DNA from: CAIWHR01 sp963811685 | Lineage (GTDB): Bacteria; Pseudomonadota; Gammaproteobacteria; Burkholderiales; Casimicrobiaceae | Length of the DNA stretch: 64,000 nucleotides | Direction of reading: 5' to 3' | Assembly: GCA_963811685.1 (NCBI GenBank) | Contig: CAWESK010000009.1 | Location: 1-64,000 of the forward strand | Shown here: positions 54,149 to 63,569 of the stretch, in pieces | How the letters are laid out: each line of letters begins with the position of its first letter | Numbering within the stretch: the stretch's first letter is position 1 | Program-made: the position numbers and the translations under genes | Notes under the pieces: generated by a model | Databases searched by the model: none | What the model was told of the DNA's origin: nothing | Seen by the model: only the letters and a program-made list of their open reading frames with translations

Positions 54149-54264
54149 AAGGGTGCACACGTCGGCTACAATCGCGCCTCCCGACGCCGTCGTCCGCGCT
54201 TGTAGGACAAGTTGTCCGCGCGGCACGGCCCGACGAGATTTGCTGCATCTTCAGGAGATCGTTC

Positions 54265-54797
54265 ATGTTGCCTTTGCATTCGCCGCGGATCGGTTCGCGG
54301 TTGCCTTCCGGCGTGATTCGCGCCCGCCTTCTCAGTGTCGCGACCGGCCTCGCATGCTTCGCCCTTGCGACAGCGACGGCCGCGCAACAGCCGGCCTCGA
54401 ACAGCGCCCAAGCCTCGACTCCCTCTCTCTCAAGCAAGATCGGTGCCCAAGTGAAAGACCTCAAGAAAATCGATGTAAAACAGGGAGATGGCAAGGAAGC
54501 CGTCACCGGCAAAATCGTGGTCGTGCACTACACCGGCTGGCTCTATGACCCGGCAGCGGCGGATGGCCATGGCGCCAAGTTCGACAGCTCGGTCGGCAAG
54601 ACACCGTTCGAATTCCCGCTTGGTGGGCACAGGGTCATCCAGGGCTGGGACGAAGGCGTCGCCGGCATGAAGGTCGGCGGCAAGCGCACGCTCGTGATTC
54701 CGTCGCAAATGGCCTACGGGGAGCGCGGATCCCGGGCGCGATTCCGCCAAACGCGACGCTGCTGTTCGACGTCGAGCTCCTCGAAGTCAAAGGCTGA
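54265..54797 (+). CDS. Exported FKBP-type peptidyl-prolyl isomerase (one frameshift)
   Basis: About 177 residues. The Sec signal ends near ATA-AQ (about 35). The FKBP core VVVHYTGWLYD, FEFPLGGHRVIQGWDEGVAGMKVGGKRTLVIP and YGERG is in frame. The last strand IPPNATLLFDVELLEVKG and TGA lie in another frame, after GGATCCCGGG near 54727-54737. The span is 3n+2, consistent with one missing C. AGGAGA lies 6 nt before the ATG. The corrected stop overlaps the pepN start (TGATG). Confidence 0.85.
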
Positions 54798-57470
54798 TGT
54801 CGGCGCGCAACGGCGCGAGAAACAGAGTCCGGCGGCAGGATTACCGTCCGCCCGCGTTTCTTGCGCCCGAGCTCGCGCTCACCGTCGAGCTCGATCGCGA
54901 GGCGACGCGCGTCACCTCCGACTTTGCGTTCCGCCGGAACCCGGCGGCGCCGCCGGAGCTTGCGCACGCGCCGCTCGTCCTCGACGGCGAGGGCCAGCGC
55001 GAGGTCGTCGTCCTGCTCGACGGCGTCGCGCTGCCGCAGGAGCGCTGGAGCAGCGACGGGCAGTCGCTGACCCTCCACGCCCCGCCGGCCAGCGGGCGCC
55101 TCACCGTCAGCGCGACGGTCAATCCCGCGGCCAACGCCGCACTCGTCGGCCTTTACGTGTCGACCGGGGTGTTCTGCACGCAATGCGAGGCGGAAGGGTT
55201 CCGTCGCATCGCCTATTTTTTCGACCGCCCCGACGTCCTCGCCACCTATACGGTCACGATCGTCGCCGATCGCGCTCGCTGCCCGGTGCTCCTGTCGAAC
55301 GGCAATCTCTCCGCTGCGGGACCGCTCGACCGCGGCCGCCATTTCGCGCGCTGGCACGATCCGTTTCCCAAGCCGACGTATCTCTTCGCGCTGGTCGCAG
55401 GCGACCTCGAAGCGCTCGCGGACCGGTTCACGACGATGGGCGGCCGCGCCGTCGCGCTGGAGATCTGGTCGACGCCGCGCAACCTGCCGCGTTGCGCGCA
55501 TGCGATGGGTTCGCTCAAGCGCGCGATGCGCTGGGACGAGGAGCGCTACGGCCGCGAGTACGACCTCGACCGGTTCATGATCTTCTGCGCCGACGACTTC
55601 AACATGGGCGCGATGGAGAACAAGGGCCTCAACATCTTCAACAGCAAGCTCGTGCTCGCCGACCCGGGCACGGCGACCGACGGCGACTACCAGGCGATCG
55701 AGGGGGTCGTCGGCCACGAATATTTCCACAACTGGACCGGCAATCGCGTGACCTGCCGCGACTGGTTCCAGCTGTCGCTGAAGGAAGGGCTCACGGTGTT
55801 TCGCGACCAGGAGTTCTCGGCCGACATGGGCTCCCGCGCGGTCGAGCGCATCGCCGCCGTCGACTATCTGCGGAGCGCGCAGTTCCCGGAGGACGCCGGG
55901 CCGATGGCGCACCCGGTGCGCCCGGACGAGTACCTCGAGATCAACAATTTCTACACCGCGACGGTGTACGAGAAAGGCGCCGAGGTGATCCGGATGCAGC
56001 ACACGCTGCTGGGGCCGTCGCGCTTCCGGCGCGGAATGGATCTCTATTTCGAGCGGCACGACGGGCAGGCCGTGACCTGCGACGATTTCGTGCAGGCGAT
56101 GGAAGATGCGAGCGTGGCGTCCGGCGGACCGGACTTGAAGCAGTTCCGCCGTTGGTACAGCCAGGCCGGCACGCCGATCGTCAAGGTTGCCGGTCGCTAC
56201 GACGCGGCGGCCGCCTCCTACACGCTCGACGTTTCGCAGCACACGCCGGACACGCCGGGCCAGGACCCGAAGCAGCCGTTTCACATTCCGCTCGCAGTCG
56301 GCCTCGTGGGTCCGGACGGCGTCGACATGCCGGTACGTCAGGACGGCGAGACTGCGGCGAGCACCGCAACGCGCGTGCTCTCCGTCACGGCCGAACGGCA
56401 ACGGTTCATCTTCCGCGATGTCGCCGCCAAGCCGGTGCCGTCGCTATTGCGCGGATTCTCCGCTCCGGTGCGCCTCGAGTTCGACTACACGGAAGCGGAG
56501 CTCGCGCTCCTCGCCGCGCACGACAGCGACGCCGTCAACCGGTGGGACGCCGCGCAGCGGAGCTTCATCCATTCGATTCTCGCTCTCGCCGCGGCGCACG
56601 GGCGCAGCGAGCCCATGGCGCTGCCGGAATCGCTCGCGCGCCTCGCCGGCACGATCATCGCCGACCGCGCCGCCGATCCCGCGCTGCTCGCGCTCGCGCT
56701 GACGCCGCCGGAGCCGGCCTATCTCGCGAGCCTCGTCGAGACGATCCACGTCGACGCGCTCGTCGCCGCCCGCGAATTCGTCGTGCGCGAGATCGCGTCG
56801 CGGCACCCGCACCGCGCTCGAGCAGGCGTACGCGCTGCATCGCCCCAAGGCACCTTATGCGCCGACGCAGGCGCAGATCGGTCCGCGAATGCTGCGCAAC
56901 GCGTGCCTGCGCTATCTGGTGTCGATCGACGACGCGCCGGCGCGCGCCCTCGCCGTTGCCCAGTTCGACGCCGCCGACAACATGACCGACGCCGTCGCCA
57001 CCCTCGCCGCCGTCAACCACAGCGTCGCGGCGGAGCGCGAGGCGCTCTTCGCGCGCTTCGAGGCCAAGTGGCGCGACGAGCCCTTGGTGCTCGACAAGTG
57101 GTTCGCGCTGCAGGCGGCCTCGCTGCGCCCGGACACGCTCGCCCGCGTGCGCAGCCTGCTCGCGCACCCGAAGTTCGACGCCCGCAATCCCAACCGGGTG
57201 CGCGCGCTGGTCGCGACATTCGCGCGCCGCAACTGGCTCGCCTTCCATCAACCCGACGGCTCGGGCTACGCGTTCGTCACCGACCAGATCCTGTCGTTCG
57301 ACCGCCGCAATCCGCAGCTCGCGGCGTCGCTCGCCGGCGCGTTCAACCTGTGGCGGCGCTTCGCCGAGCCGCGCCGGACCCTGCAGCGTGCCGCGCTGCA
57401 GAAGATCGCCGCCGCGCCGGAGCTCTCGCCAGATGTTGCGGAAATCGTCGAGCGGAATCTCGCGGATTAA
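54797..57470 (+). CDS. pepN: Aminopeptidase N (M1 family) (one frameshift)
   Basis: About 890 residues when joined, the usual PepN length. The exopeptidase motif is MGAMENKGLNIFN. The zinc site HEYFHNWTGNRVT begins near residue 307 and its Glu ligand lies about 19 residues on (LKEGLTVFRDQEF). The frame changes near 56805-56820, after VVREIAS. The remaining C-terminal helical domain (ALEQAYALHRPKAPYAPTQ, ... VAEIVERNLAD) continues in another frame to a stop at 57470. The span is 3n+1, so one extra base is inferred. Broad-specificity cytoplasmic aminopeptidase. Confidence 0.9.
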
Positions 57471-57570
57471 GCAGTTCGACGGGTCGGTTGATTGAATGCC
57501 GCCCCACGCGACCCGCGATAAGCGGCGCGCGGAACCGGGTTTCCCGCAGCGTCCGGCGGCGCAGGACTCG

Positions 57571-58326
57571 TCACCAGTAGGTTTCCAGCGTGATCTGCCC
57601 CGGCTCCCGCCGCCGGTGCCGTTTCATCCCTCGCGTCGCCAGCACTGCCTGCACGTCATCGACCATCGCCGGGTTGCCGCACAGCATCGCGTGCGCATTC
57701 TCCGCGGTCAGCGCTGCGCCGGCGCGCGTCTCGAGACGGCCATCCGCGATGAGCGAAGGAATGCGCCCGGGAAGCGCCTCGGCGTGGGCTTCCCGGCTCA
57801 CCACCGGCACGAACGCAAATGCGCCGGGATGCTTTCGCAGCACGCCGTCGATGACGTCGCGATACGCGAGATCGGCGGCGATGCGGACCGCGTGCACGAG
57901 CACCACGCGGCCGAACTTCTGCCACGGCTCTTCGGTGCGCAGGATCGACAGGAACGGACCGATGCCGGTTCCGGTGGAGATGCACCACAGCGTTTCCGCC
58001 GCGGGAACCTCGGCCATCGTGAAAAACCCGTTCGCATTCGGCATGAGCCACACCGGGTTCCCGCTTTCGAGCACCGCGAGCCGCGGCGAAAGCGGTCCTT
58101 CCGGCACGACGTTGAAGAAGAACTCGTGATGCGGCGCGCCGGGAGGATTCACGAACGAATAGGGCCGGCCGACCATCTCCTCCTTGGCGCCCGGAGGCGC
58201 CGGCAACCCCAGGCGGCCGAACTGTCCCGCGACGAACGTGACCTCGGGCGCCGCGATCTCGATCGACACGAGACGGTCGGTCCAGCGTTTCTTGGCCACG
58301 AGGCTGCCCTGCACCCACTTGCTCAT
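57571..58326 (-). CDS. fpr: Ferredoxin--NADP+ reductase
   Basis: A 251-residue FAD enzyme. The FAD motif is GRPYSFVNPP; NADP-binding parts are ISTGTGIGPFLSILR and AMLCGNPAMVDDV. The C-terminal ITLETYW with a terminal aromatic matches bacterial-type Fpr. It shuttles electrons between NADPH and ferredoxin or flavodoxin. The start is placed at MSKWVQG; a start 11 codons earlier is possible but would crowd the divergent GNAT gene. Confidence 0.9.
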   Translation of the reverse strand: MSKWVQGSLVAKKRWTDRLVSIEIAAPEVTFVAGQFGRLGLPAPPGAKEEMVGRPYSFVNPPGAPHHEFFFNVVPEGPLSPRLAVLESGNPVWLMPNANGFFTMAEVPAAETLWCISTGTGIGPFLSILRTEEPWQKFGRVVLVHAVRIAADLAYRDVIDGVLRKHPGAFAFVPVVSREAHAEALPGRIPSLIADGRLETRAGAALTAENAHAMLCGNPAMVDDVQAVLATRGMKRHRRREPGQITLETYW

Positions 58327-58360
58327 CAGGGGATTCCCGACAGAAGGTAAGATTGTCATT

Positions 58361-58957
58361 ATGCCAACCCCGCCCCGGCGCACCGCGCCAATCGCTTCCC
58401 ACCGCAGCTCCCGCGTGTACCTCTCCCCGCCGCGGCTCCGCGATGCCGATGCCTTTCTCGCCGCCGCCCGCGCGAGCCGGCGCCTGCACGGACGCTGGGT
58501 CCGGGCGCCGCACGGGCTCGCCGGATTTCGCGATTACGTCGCGCGCTTCGGCGCGCGCGCGCAGCGCAATCCGCATGCGGCGACGCATGCCGGCGTACTC
58601 GTACGCCGCAGCGACGACGACGCGATCGTCGGCGTGTTCAATTTCAGCGAGATCATCCGCGGCTCGTTTCACAGCGCGTACCTCGGCTACTACGCTTTCG
58701 CGCCGCATGCCGGCTCGGGCCACATGGCGGATGGCCTCGCGCTCGCGCTCGAATTCGCGTTCCGCACGCTGAAGCTGCATCGCGTCGAGGTCAACGTGCA
58801 GCCGCGCAACGTGCGCTCGCACGCGCTCGTACTGCGCGCCGGCTTCGTACGCGAAGGCTATTCGCGGCGCTATCTCCGCATTGCCGGCCGCTGGCGCGAT
58901 CATGTGCGCTACGCCATGCTCGCCGAAGACTGGCGCGCGCGGCGGAAGCAACGATGA
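58361..58957 (+). CDS. GNAT family N-acetyltransferase (RimJ/RimL-like)
   Basis: A 198-residue acetyltransferase. YLSPPRLRDADAFLAA at the N-terminus, GVFNFSEIIRGSFHSAYLGYYA, and the acetyl-CoA loop region GHMADGLALALEFAF and HRVEVNVQPRNVRSHALVLRAGFVREGY are typical of RimJ/RimL enzymes. These acetylate protein N-termini, ribosomal proteins or small amines; the target here is unknown. It overlaps the next gene by 4 bp. Confidence 0.87.
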   Translation: MPTPPRRTAPIASHRSSRVYLSPPRLRDADAFLAAARASRRLHGRWVRAPHGLAGFRDYVARFGARAQRNPHAATHAGVLVRRSDDDAIVGVFNFSEIIRGSFHSAYLGYYAFAPHAGSGHMADGLALALEFAFRTLKLHRVEVNVQPRNVRSHALVLRAGFVREGYSRRYLRIAGRWRDHVRYAMLAEDWRARRKQR

Positions 58958-59361
58958 CCTGCCCCGCTGCCGACGCACGCCGCGCCGTCGCCGCCGTGCT
59001 CGGTCCCTGCTGGCTCTTCGGCTGCGCCGCGACGCCCGTCACCGTCGACGCGCCCAAGGTCGTCACTGCGATGCCGCTGACGCCCTACGAGAGCCGCGAG
59101 GATTGCTTGCGCATGGCGCAAGGCGACCGGCTCGACTACACGTTCGAAGCGACAGAGCCTGTCGCCTTCGAGATCCGCTACCGCGAGGGCGTCGCGGCGC
59201 TCGCCCCGATCAGCCGGAGCTCCGTGCTGAGCGATGCCGCCGTCTATCTCGCGCCTTTCGGTCGCGAATATTGCCTCGTCTGGGAGGCGGGAGCGGCTGG
59301 CGCGCTCGTCGACTATCGGCTGCACCTGCGGCCGACGGCGCAGCCGCCCGGCCGGCAATGA
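58954..59361 (+). CDS. Putative exported lipoprotein of unknown function
   Basis: A 135-residue protein. The N-terminal hydrophobic stretch ends in a lipobox-like WLFGC (C24), followed by a small beta-rich domain (DYTFEATEPVAFEIRYREG, VYLAPFGREYCLVWEAG). The latter resembles Gram-negative lipoproteins that form beta-sandwich caps, but I do not recognise a family. It is coupled to the GNAT gene before it and the HAD gene after it by ATGA overlaps. Confidence 0.6.
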   Translation: MTCPAADARRAVAAVLGPCWLFGCAATPVTVDAPKVVTAMPLTPYESREDCLRMAQGDRLDYTFEATEPVAFEIRYREGVAALAPISRSSVLSDAAVYLAPFGREYCLVWEAGAAGALVDYRLHLRPTAQPPGRQ

Positions 59362-60070
59362 GCACTTCGCCGGCCGCTGCCGGGCCACCGTCCCGCGGGC
59401 CCGCTGTCCTGCTGTTCGACCTCGACGGCACGCTCACCGACAATTTCGACGGCATCTCGCGCTCGATCCTGCATGCGCTCGCCTGCGTGGGCGTGCTGCT
59501 GCCGGAGGGCGCCGATTTGCGTTCATGCGTCGGGCCGCCGCTGCGGCAGTCGTTCGCGCGCCTCCTCGCGACCGACGATCCGGCGCGGATCGAAGGCGCA
59601 CTGGCCGCTTCCGCGCCCGTTACGCGGAGACGGGCTGGCGGGAGAATGTCGTTTGCGACGGCGTCGCGGAAGCTGTCGCGGCGCTCGCGGCCGCCGGCGC
59701 CGTGCTGCACGTGTGCACGTCGAAGCCGCAGCCCTATGCGGAACGGATCGTCGCGCACTTCGGCCTCGCGCCGCACTTCGCGAGCGTCTATGGCGCCGAT
59801 CTCGCCGGAACGCTCGACGACAAGGCGAAGCTCGTCGCCCATCTGCTCGCGCGCGAACGCATCGATCCCGCCGCTTGCGCGATGATCGGCGACCGTCGGC
59901 ACGACGTGCACGCGGCGCATGCAAACGGCGTCCGCGCGGTGGGCGTCCTGTGGGGGTATGGCCTGCGCGCCGAACTCGAGCAAGCGGGCGCCGACGTCAT
60001 CGTCGAGACGCCGCATGCGCTCGCGAGCGCACTCGCGTCGCTGGCGGACGCCGGCGTTCGACCGCGCTAG
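59358..60070 (+). CDS. HAD phosphatase, phosphoglycolate phosphatase-like (one frameshift)
   Basis: About 237 residues when joined. Motif I is LLFDLDGTLTDNFDGISRSI. The frame then changes near 59605-59620, after GALA. Motif II VCTSKPQPYAERIV and motif IV MIGDRRHDVHAAHANGVRAVGVLWGYG follow in the second frame. The span is 3n+2, consistent with one missing base. The SKPQ motif points to the Gph/PpaX-like group. It overlaps the convergent SDR gene by 4 bp. Confidence 0.8.
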
Positions 60071-60801
60071 CCGTCGAGATCCGTGTGCACGTAGGTGCGG
60101 CCGTTCTCCACCGGACCGAAAACGAGCTTCGCGACGATCCTCTGCGCGACTTCCGCCGGCTCCTTCAGGATCCCCTGTTCCTTGAAGCCGCGGAACAGCG
60201 CGACGCTCGGAAACTCGTCAGGATCGCGGCTCCGCATGAACTGCTGCATGCCCGTCTCGAAGATCCCCGGCCGCAGCGTGATGCATTCGAGCCCGCGCTC
60301 CGCGTGATCGGCGAGGAGCGCCCGCGTCAGCATTTCGATGGCCGCCTTCGACATGGAATAGGGGGCGCTGCCGGCGATCGCGGTCTGGGCGGCGCCCGAG
60401 GAAATGTTGATGATCCGGCGCCGCGGCGACGCGCCGGGAAAGGCGCGGCAGAAGAGATCGGCGATGACGAGAGGCGCGGCGATGTTCGTCGCCATCGTCG
60501 CTTCGATCTGTGCCGCGTCGAGCCGGCCGATCAGCCCGACCGGCGTCGCGACGGCGGCGTTGTTGATGAGGATCACCGCCGACGGCTTCTCCAGCGCGAG
60601 ATCGCGCAGCGCCGGGAGCACTGCGGCGGCAACCAGGGCGGGATGCGCGAGGTCGCACGCGACGTGGCGAAATCGCTCGCCTTTGTGCCGGGCGCTCGCC
60701 GTCCGGCCGACTCCCACCACGAAGGAACCGCGTTCGAGCAACTCGGTGGCGAGCGCTTCGCCGAGTCCGCGCGAGACGCCGGTGACTATTGCTGCATGCA
60801 T
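60067..60801 (-). CDS. Short-chain dehydrogenase/reductase
   Basis: A 244-residue SDR. The cofactor motif is VTGVSRGLGEALA, the NNAA motif ILINNAAVATP, and the catalytic Ser-Tyr-Lys lie in INISSGAA and PYSMSKAAIEML. The overall pattern resembles benzil/sepiapterin reductases such as YueD. Substrate is unknown. It lies 86 bp after the zinc-ribbon gene on the same strand and may belong to that operon. Confidence 0.85.
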   Translation of the reverse strand: MHAAIVTGVSRGLGEALATELLERGSFVVGVGRTASARHKGERFRHVACDLAHPALVAAAVLPALRDLALEKPSAVILINNAAVATPVGLIGRLDAAQIEATMATNIAAPLVIADLFCRAFPGASPRRRIINISSGAAQTAIAGSAPYSMSKAAIEMLTRALLADHAERGLECITLRPGIFETGMQQFMRSRDPDEFPSVALFRGFKEQGILKEPAEVAQRIVAKLVFGPVENGRTYVHTDLDG

Positions 60802-60886
60802 CGCTTCTCCGTCACGTTCGTGTCATTTTCTTGTCGAGCCTGCGCCAGCGTAGCACGCCGTGCAACCTTCGTTCGCCCGCTTCCCG

Positions 60887-61979
60887 TCAGCGCCCGCCCG
60901 AGAACGACAGCGCGATCACCACGACGATGAAGATCGCGAGCACGAGGAGCGCGATCTTCCAGGGGCTCTTCGGGTATTCACCGCGCACGACGCCGGTCAC
61001 GCCGTTCAACGCGCACTGGAAGCGCGCGGGCGCCATAGGTGTACGTGAGGAGCCATACGGGCGCGAGAATGTGCTTGAACGTCTGGCCTGAATAATCGGA
61101 GCGCACGACCAGATTGCGAAACGTGTCGCCGGGAATCTGCTGCGCGCACATCGCCTGCACTTTCGCGTCCATCGCGTCGCGTGCGCGTTGCGCGGCGGCG
61201 ACGAGGTCGATCTGATAGCGCTCGACGACCCATCCCGCGACGTAACCCGCGTCGTACGCCCGGAGCTCCTGGGTTGGAAACGGCTCGATGCCGCGCAGGA
61301 GCTCAGGGTGCACGCCGACGGACGCGCACACGAGGTCGTCGTCGAAGAAGTGCTGCACGCGTCCGGTGGCCGGCTCCCAGCGCACGTGCTGGACCTCGCG
61401 CGTCCGGGTCTGGCCGCCTTCGGAATAGCTCTCGGTCGTGTAGTAATAATGGCCCGCCTCCGCCGTCCATTCGGCGTCGACGCGCGCATCGAATGTCCAG
61501 TACGGGAGGTACACACCGCGCACCGTATCGGTCATCGCCCGGCGTTTCAGCGCGGACGGCGCGAGCCACAGCTTGCCGTACCACGCGCGGATCGCGTCGC
61601 GCGCCGCGCTTTCGGACAGCTTGAACGGCAGCACGCTCTCCGGGCGGAACGCGGCTTTGGTCTCTTCGTAGGGCACGAGTTGTGCTGCGCCGCAGAACTC
61701 GCAGTTCTGCGCCTGGCGCTTCGGATCGAGCACCGAGATGGCGTTGCAGCTCTGGCACTTCACCAGCCGCTTTTCCGCCTGCCAGCCGCGGGCGTCGTCG
61801 CCGATCCCGCGCAGCGCGGCGACGAGATCGTGCTCGACGATCGCACCGCCCGCATCGAGCTTCGCCGGCGATTCGGTGCCGCAGAACGGGCACACGAGCT
61901 TTTGCTTCGCCGGATTCCAGATCGCCTCGCCGCCGCACGACGGGCACGCGAATTTCGACAGGGCTACGGTTTCCGCCAC
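60887..61979 (-). CDS. TFIIB-type zinc-ribbon membrane protein (one frameshift)
   Basis: About 363 residues when joined. Two zinc ribbons start the protein: CPSCGG...CPFCG (about 12-33) and CQSCN...CEFCG (about 75-98). A beta-rich central domain follows (LPYWTFDARVDAEW, GHYYYTTESY). The C-terminus is in another frame after LLTYTYGARA (near 61030): FQCALNGVTGVVRGEYPKSP, then one TM helix (IALLVLAIFIVVVIALSF). The span is 3n+1. The architecture resembles Bacillus YdjG, which is encoded with a PspA-like protein and the SPFH protein YdjI. An SPFH gene is two genes upstream here. Confidence 0.75.
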
Positions 61980-61997
61980 GGCCCGTCCCGCCCCTGG

Positions 61998-62441
61998 TCA
62001 GCGGATGAAGTAGCCGATCACTCGCCAGACGCCGTCCTTCTCGCGCTCGAGGGTGACGGTTTCCACGCTGTCCGCCTTTTTCGCGAACGCGGTGCGGTAC
62101 ATCACGAGCGCGAATTCACCTTCGGCGCCGCCGTCGGGCAGCTTGTTGTCGAACGTCGTTTCGAAAATCGTCCGCTGCTCGGTCGCGCCCAGCGGTCCCC
62201 GCGCCCTTTGCAGCGCTTCCGACCATCGGTCGACGGTGATCGCCTCCTTGAATTTGGCGCCGGCGGCGGCGTAACTTCCAGCGCCATCGATCTTGTCGGT
62301 CTGCGCGAGCCATTCACGCGCCGCTTTCTGCGGCAGACCGGCCCTCGGGTCCTGGGCGAGTGCGGTGCCCGCCACGAGGCAGGCGATCGCGGCCAGAGTC
62401 CGCAACAGCGCGCGGCGCGAAGGCCGCCATCCGGCATTCAT
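61998..62441 (-). CDS. Exported DUF4019 domain protein
   Basis: A 147-residue protein. A Sec signal (about 10-30, cleavage after ALAQ) precedes the DUF4019 pattern: WSEALQRARGPLGATEQR, LPDGGAEGEFALVMYRTAFAKKADSVETVTLEREKDGVWRVIGYFIR by its key blocks. A small periplasmic domain of unknown role. Its ATG overlaps the corrected stop of the SPFH gene and it precedes the zinc-ribbon gene by 18 bp, so the three are one transcription unit. Confidence 0.78.
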   Translation of the reverse strand: MNAGWRPSRRALLRTLAAIACLVAGTALAQDPRAGLPQKAAREWLAQTDKIDGAGSYAAAGAKFKEAITVDRWSEALQRARGPLGATEQRTIFETTFDNKLPDGGAEGEFALVMYRTAFAKKADSVETVTLEREKDGVWRVIGYFIR

Positions 62442-63506
62442 GATTTCAGGAACGCGTCGACGGCCGCGCGCGTGACCCGCCACTGCGTGCCGATCTTCTT
62501 GCCCTTCAGGTCGCCCGCCTCGAGGCTCGTCATCACGTCGGACTCGCCCACGCCGAGGGCCTGCGCGACCTGTGCGGGCGTCATCAGCTCCGGCGCGCCG
62601 CCGGCGGGACCCGCCGCGGGCAGCCGCGACGCCGGGCGTCGATTGCGCCATGATGCCGCCGGTCTGATTCATCATCTGCTGCGCCATCGCCATCCCGACC
62701 GCCATTTCGGCGCCGATGCCGCCGACGCCGGAGTTGCCGCCCTTCTCCATGCCCTGCGCCATCTGGAATTTGACATAGTCGTTGAGGTTGCCGACCGCCG
62801 CCATCGACGATCGCTTGTCGATCGCCTGCTCGACCTCGGGCGGCACCGAAACGTTCTCGACGATGAAGCTCGTCATCTCGAGCCCGTATTTGTCGGCGAT
62901 CGCGGGATTGATGAGCGGCAAGAGCGCGCCGCCCAGCTCGCCGTAGCGCGACGCGACGTCGAGCGCCGGGATCTTGGCGCTGGCGAGCGCGTCGGAGAAC
63001 ACGCTGACGATCCTGGAGCGCATCGTGTCGTTGAATTCGTCGAGCCGGAAGTGGTCGTCGGTGCCGGCGACCTCCTTCAGGAACTTCTTCACGTCGACGA
63101 TCCGGAAGTCGTAGATGCCGAAGGCACGCAGCCGCACGACGCCGAAATCGGCATCGCGCATCATCACCGGGTTGGCCGTGCCCCACTTGTTGCCGGTGAA
63201 CACCCGCGTGACGACGTAGTAGACATCGGCCTTGAACGGGCTTTCGAGCGCGTATTTCCAGCTCTTGAGATTGGTGAGGACCGGGATGTTGTCGGTGGTG
63301 AGCGTGTACTTGCCCGGGCCGAACGTGTCGCCGAACTCGCCGAGATAGACGAACTGCGCCGCCTGCGACTCGCGGACGATCAGCTGCGCGCCCTTCTTGA
63401 TTTCCTTGTCCTCGTCGGGGAACCGGAACGACAGCGTGTCGCGCGAGTCGTCGGTCCACTCGATGATGTCGATGAACTGTTTCTTGAGGAAATCGATGAT
63501 GGCCAT
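62438..63506 (-). CDS. SPFH domain protein with C-terminal excisionase-like HTH (one frameshift)
   Basis: About 355 residues when joined. The N-terminal SPFH/band-7-like region (FLKKQFIDIIEWTDDSRDTL, RFPDEDKEIKKGAQLIVRESQ, YKVKYALESPF-type strand) is of the YdjI/virion-core type. A Gly/Met-rich segment (about 255-290) follows. After a frame change near 62625-62645 comes LMTPAQVAQALGVGESDVM, LEAGDLKGKKIGTQWRVTRAAVDAFLK, a helix-turn-helix resembling excisionase/MerR-N folds. The span is 3n+1. There is no TM helix, so it is probably recruited to the membrane by a partner such as the zinc-ribbon protein. Confidence 0.78.
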
Positions 63507-63569
63507 GACGGATCCTGGGCGACTCGGGTCAGCGCGGGCGTGGACAGCGCCCGCGGAACGCGATCGTCG

